In this document: positions 6,059-8,968 of the stretch, in pieces
Layout of the letters: every line of letters begins with the position of its first letter
Numbering within the stretch: position 1 is the first letter of the stretch
Assembly (NCBI GenBank): GCA_949291975.1
Contig: CASEYA010000128.1
Location: 1-8,968, forward strand
Source of the DNA: an uncultured Christensenella sp.
Lineage (GTDB): Bacteria; Bacillota; Clostridia; Christensenellales; UBA1242
Direction of reading: 5' to 3'
Length of the DNA: 8,968 bases
Notes under the pieces: model-generated
Database searches by the model: none
Told to the model about the DNA's origin: nothing
The model's input: only the letters and a program-made list of their open reading frames with translations
Translations under genes and position numbers: made by a program

Positions 6059-7120
6059 AAGTTTTCTTTTGGTGCATGAAAGTTTAGAAAAGTTTGTTAA
6101 TATTTCATATTCACTTGTGCCACAGTTTTTAGCAATATCTTGTGCTGTTATTTTTTGATTTCCACTTTGTCCCAAAATCACAGCAAAACTGTTAACCTTT
6201 ATATCTTTAACTTTAGATATATCAACAATGGTCATTCCCATGCAAATATCTGCAACAATTTTGCATTTTTGTCCATTTATTAAAACAAAACCTTTTTTGC
6301 TGTAACAGCGCATCAGTCCATCAGCATATCCAATGGCAATAGTTGCCGTTTTCATTTCTTTTTTTGCTCGGTGTTTTGTTCCATAACCAATCAATTCACC
6401 TTTTTTAATGTTGTTTACACTTATTATTTTTGCATACACACTCATCACTGGAATGAGATTTTCATATCTACCATAGCCATAAAGAGCAATGCCAATTCTT
6501 AACATACTGTTTGCATATGTTGGTTTATTGGTTACTGAAATATTTGAACTTGCATAATGCTTTAAAAGAGCAACAGGGCTTTGTTTGATGAAAATATTAA
6601 ATCTATCAATTTGTCTTTTTGCGTTTTGTTCGCTTCCAATGTGTGTAAAAATTCCTTTCAAAATAATATTTTCACAACTTTCAATAAGATTTAAAATAAC
6701 TTTAAATTCGTTAAAATTTTTGATACCAATTCTATTCATGCCTGTATCGACTTTTAGGTGTATAACACATTTTTTACCAGTTTTTTTCACTTTTTTTATA
6801 ATTTTTTCTAGGTCATTTTTGCAAATGATGGCAATTTCAATATTTTTATCAATAATTTTATCAAGTCGTGAAAAGTCAATGGCTCCCAAGGTTAAAATGG
6901 GTTTATTTGTATATTTTCTGGCTTTAATTGCTTCATCAAAACTAAAAACAGCAAAATAATCTGTTTTTTCATTTAAAGCAAAAATAACTTCTTTTATGTC
7001 ATGACCATATGCATTAGCTTTTATTATTGAGCAAATCAAACTATTTTCATTGTCTTTTTTAATAATGTCAAAATTGTTTAAAAGCGCATTTTTATCAATA
7101 AACTTATATAAATTTTTCAT
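6050..7120 (-). CDS. alr: Alanine racemase (PLP-dependent)
   Basis: This enzyme converts L-alanine to D-alanine for peptidoglycan precursors in the cytoplasm. It has 356 residues, slightly shorter than usual. K34 in IIKANAYGH is the PLP-binding lysine. The TIM barrel carries K123 in LKVDTGMNRIG (the lysine that is carbamylated in characterised homologues), R130, H160 (FTHIGSE) and R208 in MLRIGIALYG. The second catalytic base is Y265 in IGYADG. The usual ICMD motif reads ICMG (G295), an odd change near the substrate pocket. The start is ATG at 7120-7118, giving MKNLYKFIDKNALLNNF, the normal family beginning; a longer in-frame reading from 7264 adds a non-homologous A+T-rich stretch. No Shine-Dalgarno is present. 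It ends with TAG, the only non-TAA stop here. It is convergent with rplQ and divergent from pgi. Confidence 0.95.
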   Translation of the reverse strand: MKNLYKFIDKNALLNNFDIIKKDNENSLICSIIKANAYGHDIKEVIFALNEKTDYFAVFSFDEAIKARKYTNKPILTLGAIDFSRLDKIIDKNIEIAIICKNDLEKIIKKVKKTGKKCVIHLKVDTGMNRIGIKNFNEFKVILNLIESCENIILKGIFTHIGSEQNAKRQIDRFNIFIKQSPVALLKHYASSNISVTNKPTYANSMLRIGIALYGYGRYENLIPVMSVYAKIISVNNIKKGELIGYGTKHRAKKEMKTATIAIGYADGLMRCYSKKGFVLINGQKCKIVADICMGMTIVDISKVKDIKVNSFAVILGQSGNQKITAQDIAKNCGTSEYEILTNFSKLSCTKRKLAT

Positions 7121-7125
7121 AAAGT

Positions 7126-7131
7126 ATAATA
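7126..7131 (-). promoter_or_regulatory. Leaderless-type -10 element of alr
   Basis: On the minus strand TATTAT (5 of 6 consensus) is followed by ACTTT and then the alr ATG. The 5-nt spacing is the same as at map, so transcription should begin at or beside the start codon. No convincing -35 is visible and there is no Shine-Dalgarno. Confidence 0.45.
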
Positions 7132-7158
7132 TTTTTTTAAAATTGTTTTTGTGTCTGT

Positions 7159-7187
7159 TTGACTTTAAGTTTAATCTATAATATAAT
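7159..7187 (+). promoter_or_regulatory. Near-consensus sigma-A promoter of pgi
   Basis: TTGACT (7159-7164, 5 of 6 consensus) and TATAAT (7182-7187, perfect) are separated by exactly 17 bp. A second overlapping TATAAT at 7177-7182 has the wrong spacing. Transcription should start near 7194, leaving a leader of about 22 nt with the GGAG Shine-Dalgarno. It lies back to back with the alr promoter. Confidence 0.88.
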
Positions 7188-7216
7188 GAAAAGACCATAT
7201 AGTTGGAGATGTAAAA

Positions 7217-8515
7217 TTGAAAGAAATAAAATTTAATTATGATAATATGTTTGTTAATCAACAAACTAATAATATAACAAAAAACAATTTAGAAAAATAT
7301 AAAAATAAAGCAAAAAGGGCTTATGAAGAAGTAATTATCAATCCGTCAAAAGAAACACAAGCATATTTTGATATAGTTAACCAAGATGTCATTGAGATTG
7401 AAAATTATGCAAAATATCTGCAAAAATTTGATAACATTGTTGTGCTTGGAATAGGTGGCTCGGCACTTGGAACAAAAGCAATTTATTCAGCACTTGCTAA
7501 AAATGAAAAAAATATGCCAAAACTTTTTGTAAAAGATGGCATTGACCCGTTGCAATTTGCTGATTTTTTACACAACATAAAAATTGAGAACACAATGTTT
7601 ATTGTGGTATCAAAAAGTGGTGGAACGCTGGAAGTTCTTTGTCAGACAAGCATTGTGGAAAAAATGCTAAAAGAAAAGTTAGGAGATGGTTTTTCTACTA
7701 ATTTTTGCGTGATTACAGCAAGTAAAGATTGCTCTCTTGTTGAGTGGGCAAATAAAAATAACATTAAAACATTTTATTTTTCTCAAAATTTAAGCGGAAG
7801 GTTTTCTGCTTTATCTGTTGTGGGACTTTTGCCTGTTTGTGCTTGCGGAGTTGATATCAGACAAATTTTACAAGGTGCAAAGCACATGCTTAAATTATGT
7901 GAAAATCATTCTATATTCGAAAATCCAGCATTATACGGTGCAGTTTTGCAAAACATGGCAATGGATGACGGAAAGACAATTTCATTTTTAATGCCATATG
8001 TTGAAAATTTGGCTGTTTTTGCAGAGTGGTATTGTCAGCTTTGGGCAGAAAGTTTGGGCAAAGAAAAGCAAGAAAATGGAATAACAGTAAATCTTGGGCA
8101 AACACCTGTTCGTGCTTTGGGAACAGTTGACCAGCACAGCCAACTTCAACTTTGTTTAGAGGGGCCATCAGATAAGGTTATAACCTTTATTGGTGTTGAA
8201 AAATTTGAAAAAGACCTTCAAACAACAAATGCACCATATTTGCCAGATTTTGCAAGAAACAAATCTTTGTCTCACATTCTCAACACAGCAATGTTGTCAA
8301 CAGCAAAGGCTCTTTTCGAGAAAGCAAGGCCGAATCAAACGATAATGTTACCAACATTAGACGAGTTTTATCTTGGTGAACTGATGATGTATTTCTTTCT
8401 TGAAACATCATTTACTGGTGCACTTTTACAGATAAACACATATAATCAGCCAAGTGTAGAACTTATAAAAATAAATGTGAAAGAAATTTTAAAAAATGAT
8501 AATAGTGTAAAATAA
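7217..8515 (+). CDS. pgi: Glucose-6-phosphate isomerase
   Basis: This enzyme interconverts glucose 6-phosphate and fructose 6-phosphate in glycolysis and gluconeogenesis, in the cytoplasm. The 432 residues fit the short Gram-positive type. Motifs in order: VVLGIGGSALG (75-85); the phosphate-binding SKSGGT (132-137; most relatives have SKSGTT); SGRFSALS (193-200); the catalytic Glu278 in AESLGK; the ring-opening His307 in DQHSQLQL; and YNQPSVELIK (409-418) ending with the conserved Lys418. The start is TTG at 7217, chosen because GGAG (7204-7207) sits 9 nt upstream and the reading begins MKEIKFNYDNMF as in relatives; ATG 7247 lacks a Shine-Dalgarno. It is a single gene with its own strong promoter and stacked terminators. 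Identification is secure. Confidence 0.97.
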   Translation: MKEIKFNYDNMFVNQQTNNITKNNLEKYKNKAKRAYEEVIINPSKETQAYFDIVNQDVIEIENYAKYLQKFDNIVVLGIGGSALGTKAIYSALAKNEKNMPKLFVKDGIDPLQFADFLHNIKIENTMFIVVSKSGGTLEVLCQTSIVEKMLKEKLGDGFSTNFCVITASKDCSLVEWANKNNIKTFYFSQNLSGRFSALSVVGLLPVCACGVDIRQILQGAKHMLKLCENHSIFENPALYGAVLQNMAMDDGKTISFLMPYVENLAVFAEWYCQLWAESLGKEKQENGITVNLGQTPVRALGTVDQHSQLQLCLEGPSDKVITFIGVEKFEKDLQTTNAPYLPDFARNKSLSHILNTAMLSTAKALFEKARPNQTIMLPTLDEFYLGELMMYFFLETSFTGALLQINTYNQPSVELIKINVKEILKNDNSVK

Positions 8516-8553
8516 AAAATTTTTTTAAATAAGAAGCGTTTTTAGCCAATTAT

Positions 8554-8583
8554 AAAAGTTTTATCATAATTGATAAAACTTTT
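8554..8583. terminator. Perfect 13-bp hairpin after pgi
   Basis: AAAAGTTTTATCA (8554-8566) pairs perfectly with TGATAAAACTTTT (8571-8583) around TAAT. The T-run is part of the stem and short, so it may act as a weak terminator or as an mRNA-stabilising 3' hairpin on pgi mRNA. Confidence 0.65.
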
Positions 8584-8586
8584 AAC

Positions 8587-8618
8587 AAAAAAATCACCAA
8601 ATAGTATGGTGATTTTTT
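8587..8618. terminator. Bidirectional terminator after pgi
   Basis: AAAAAATCACCA (8588-8599) pairs with TGGTGATTTTTT (8607-8618) around a 7-nt loop. An A-run on the left and six T on the right make it usable from both strands: for pgi on the plus strand, and for any transcript reading leftward from the tRNA region. Confidence 0.85.
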
Positions 8619-8621
8619 ATA

Positions 8622-8645
8622 TATAAGACAAATGTCCTTATTTTT
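8622..8645 (+). terminator. Short hairpin followed by T-run (weak terminator)
   Basis: ATAAG (8623-8627) pairs with CTTAT (8637-8641). Inside it AC (8628-8629) pairs with GT (8634-8635), with one bulged C. Five T follow (8641-8645). It is a weak third stop after pgi, just before the structured region at 8649. Confidence 0.4.
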
Positions 8646-8648
8646 GGT

Positions 8649-8754
8649 ATAGCGGTAGGGGTGACCTACTTTAAAATCGCCCACGCACGAATGTGAGTTA
8701 CGCTATCTTTCCACACCAACAGATACAAATGTTCGTGCACAAACCATTGGTGGG
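8649..8754 (-). ncRNA. Candidate compact structured RNA beside tRNA-Lys fragment
   Basis: In 106 nt there are five nested or adjacent stems. Domain A: CACCAA/TTGGTG (8714-8719/8747-8752), extended by CC/GG across one bulge (8711-8712/8753-8754), encloses a hairpin at 8731-8744. Domain B: ATAGCG/CGCTAT (8649-8654/8701-8706) encloses GTAGG/CCTAC (8655-8659/8665-8669) and CCCAC/GTGAG (8680-8684/8693-8697). Only 4 nt separate the domains. Two positions pair as G-U when read on the minus strand but become A-C mismatches on the plus strand, which points to a minus-strand RNA, read after the tRNA and ending at the hairpins at 8587-8618. GCACGAA (8685-8691) in one loop is complementary to TTCGTGC (8732-8738), a possible alternative or tertiary pairing. 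No known RNA class is recognised. An IS200/IS605-derived palindromic element is an alternative. Confidence 0.45.
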
Positions 8755-8755
8755 A

Positions 8756-8800
8756 TGGTGGACGATCAGGGACTCGAACCCTGGACCCACTGATTAAGAG
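8756..8800 (-). pseudogene. 3' half of tRNA-Lys(CUU), probable attachment site
   Basis: Read on the minus strand this is a perfect tRNA 3' half: anticodon loop CTCTTAA (8800-8794, anticodon CUU for Lys), stem strand TCAGT (8793-8789), variable GGGTC, T-stem CAGGG/CCCTG (8783-8779/8771-8767) with loop TTCGAGT, acceptor strand ATCGTCC (8766-8760), discriminator A and encoded CCA (8758-8756). The 5' half is absent: bases above 8800 do not pair with TCAGT, and no complement of ATCGTCC or D-arm is found up to the window end. A clean cut at the anticodon loop is the usual outcome when a tyrosine-recombinase element integrates into a tRNA gene; the intact copy would then be at the far end of the element. 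Confidence 0.85.
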
Positions 8801-8801
8801 A

Positions 8802-8826
8802 GAACTTTCAATAGTGAAACAAGTTC
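8802..8826. repeat. Hairpin adjacent to tRNA fragment
   Basis: GAACTT (8802-8807) pairs with AAGTTC (8821-8826), with an inner TCA/TGA pairing (8808-8810/8815-8817) around ATAG and three unpaired bases. It begins 2 bp from the tRNA-derived sequence, a plausible recombinase-binding or core-flank position. Confidence 0.6.
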
Positions 8827-8881
8827 TTTAAGTTATACAAGTAGTTTAATATTGATATATTTTGTATGTTTTAAAGTTAAT

Positions 8882-8908
8882 TTGTGTAAGTTGTGTGAAT
8901 TGTGAAAG
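8882..8908 (+). repeat. Three phased 9-bp direct repeats (TTGTGNNAR-like)
   Basis: TTGTGTAAG (8882-8890), TTGTGTGAA (8891-8899) and TTGTGAAAG (8900-8908) follow each other without gaps, about 80-110 bp from the tRNA anticodon loop. Short direct repeats at this distance resemble arm-type integrase sites, but the function is inferred. Confidence 0.55.
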
Positions 8909-8968
8909 ATTTTCAGATTTTTTAATTTGTTTAACTTTTTATATAAATCTTATATAAAAATTTTTATA

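Larger units (their letters stand above)
8801..8968. mobile_element. Probable terminal end of an integrated element (A+T-rich, no gene)
   Basis: These 168 bases contain no credible gene. G+C is about 18% by hand count, far below the operon genes. The stretch starts exactly where homology to tRNA-Lys stops, holds an inverted repeat (8802-8826) and three phased 9-bp direct repeats (8882-8908), and ends in almost pure A/T. Together these look like the attachment-site flank of an integrative element extending beyond the window. No integrase gene is visible, so the element itself is inferred. Confidence 0.45.

Noticed and set aside
6585..6959. Open frame of 124 codons on the plus strand inside alr
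   Set aside because: It is antisense to the catalytic-domain coding sequence of a clear gene. The hydrophobic translation is what A+T-rich antisense gives, and it has no ribosome binding site.
7121..7264. N-terminal extension of alanine racemase from an ATG at 7264
   Set aside because: The added 48 residues are Ile/Phe/Tyr/Lys-rich without family similarity and would overlap the pgi promoter, leader and first codons. MKNLYKF at 7120 matches the family start and has a -10 directly upstream.
1..8515. Possible UGA reassignment, because no gene stops with TGA
   Set aside because: No in-frame TGA occurs inside any gene, and tryptophan is written TGG throughout. Absence of TGA stops in 13 genes fits A+T bias and highly expressed genes.
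8649..8800. tmRNA or split tmRNA end
   Set aside because: The 3' part carries a Lys(CUU) anticodon loop and stem strand instead of the tmRNA Ala-type acceptor, and no tag-peptide reading frame is visible.
8801..8968. Group I intron in the tRNA-Lys anticodon loop instead of an att site
   Set aside because: The base before the 3' exon on the minus strand is not the required terminal G, and the flank is A+T-rich without recognisable P/Q/R/S core pairings. The intron reading is not excluded until the far side is seen, but it is unlikely.

Overview
The window looks like a low-G+C bacterial chromosome, probably an uncultured Clostridia-type Firmicute. The gene order is the classic secY-adk-map-(KOW protein)-infA-rpmJ-rpsM-rpsK-rpsD-rpoA-rplQ block, rpsD sits inside the alpha operon, Adk and S4 are zinc-binding forms, and Shine-Dalgarno sites are purine-rich. 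Of 13 genes, 12 stop with TAA and one (alr) with TAG. The assignment rests on gene order and protein motifs only.

Layout. 1-5840 (+) is the 3' part of the large ribosomal-protein operon: the SecY C-terminus (cut by the window edge), adenylate kinase-like protein, methionine aminopeptidase, a KOW RNA-binding protein, IF-1, L36, S13, S11, S4, RNA polymerase alpha and L17. The only sizeable gap is 125 bp before rpsM. A second promoter probably fires at map and would give a leaderless mRNA. Two terminators follow rplQ (5881-5953). A cluster of four tight hairpins (5977-6058) then fills the space up to the convergent alanine racemase gene (6050-7120, -). alr and pgi (7217-8515, +) diverge from a 96-bp region with a near-consensus promoter for pgi and a leaderless-type -10 for alr. 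After pgi come stacked hairpin terminators and a compact 106-nt region rich in inverted repeats (8649-8754). Next is the 3' half of a tRNA-Lys(CUU) gene on the minus strand (8756-8800), cut exactly at the anticodon loop. From there to the window end lies very A+T-rich DNA (about 18% G+C by hand count) with a hairpin and a tandem 9-bp repeat.

How it works together. The operon supplies ribosome subunits, the initiation factor, the transcription alpha subunit, membrane insertion (SecY), N-terminal Met removal (Map) and nucleotide metabolism (Adk). alr feeds D-alanine to peptidoglycan, and pgi links glycolysis with sugar precursors.

Most unusual points: the truncated tRNA-Lys, which reads as an attachment site with an integrated element starting at about 8800 and running out of the window; the candidate structured RNA next to it; an Adk that has lost most of its AMP-binding signature; two probable leaderless genes (map, alr); and the palindrome cluster between rplQ and alr.
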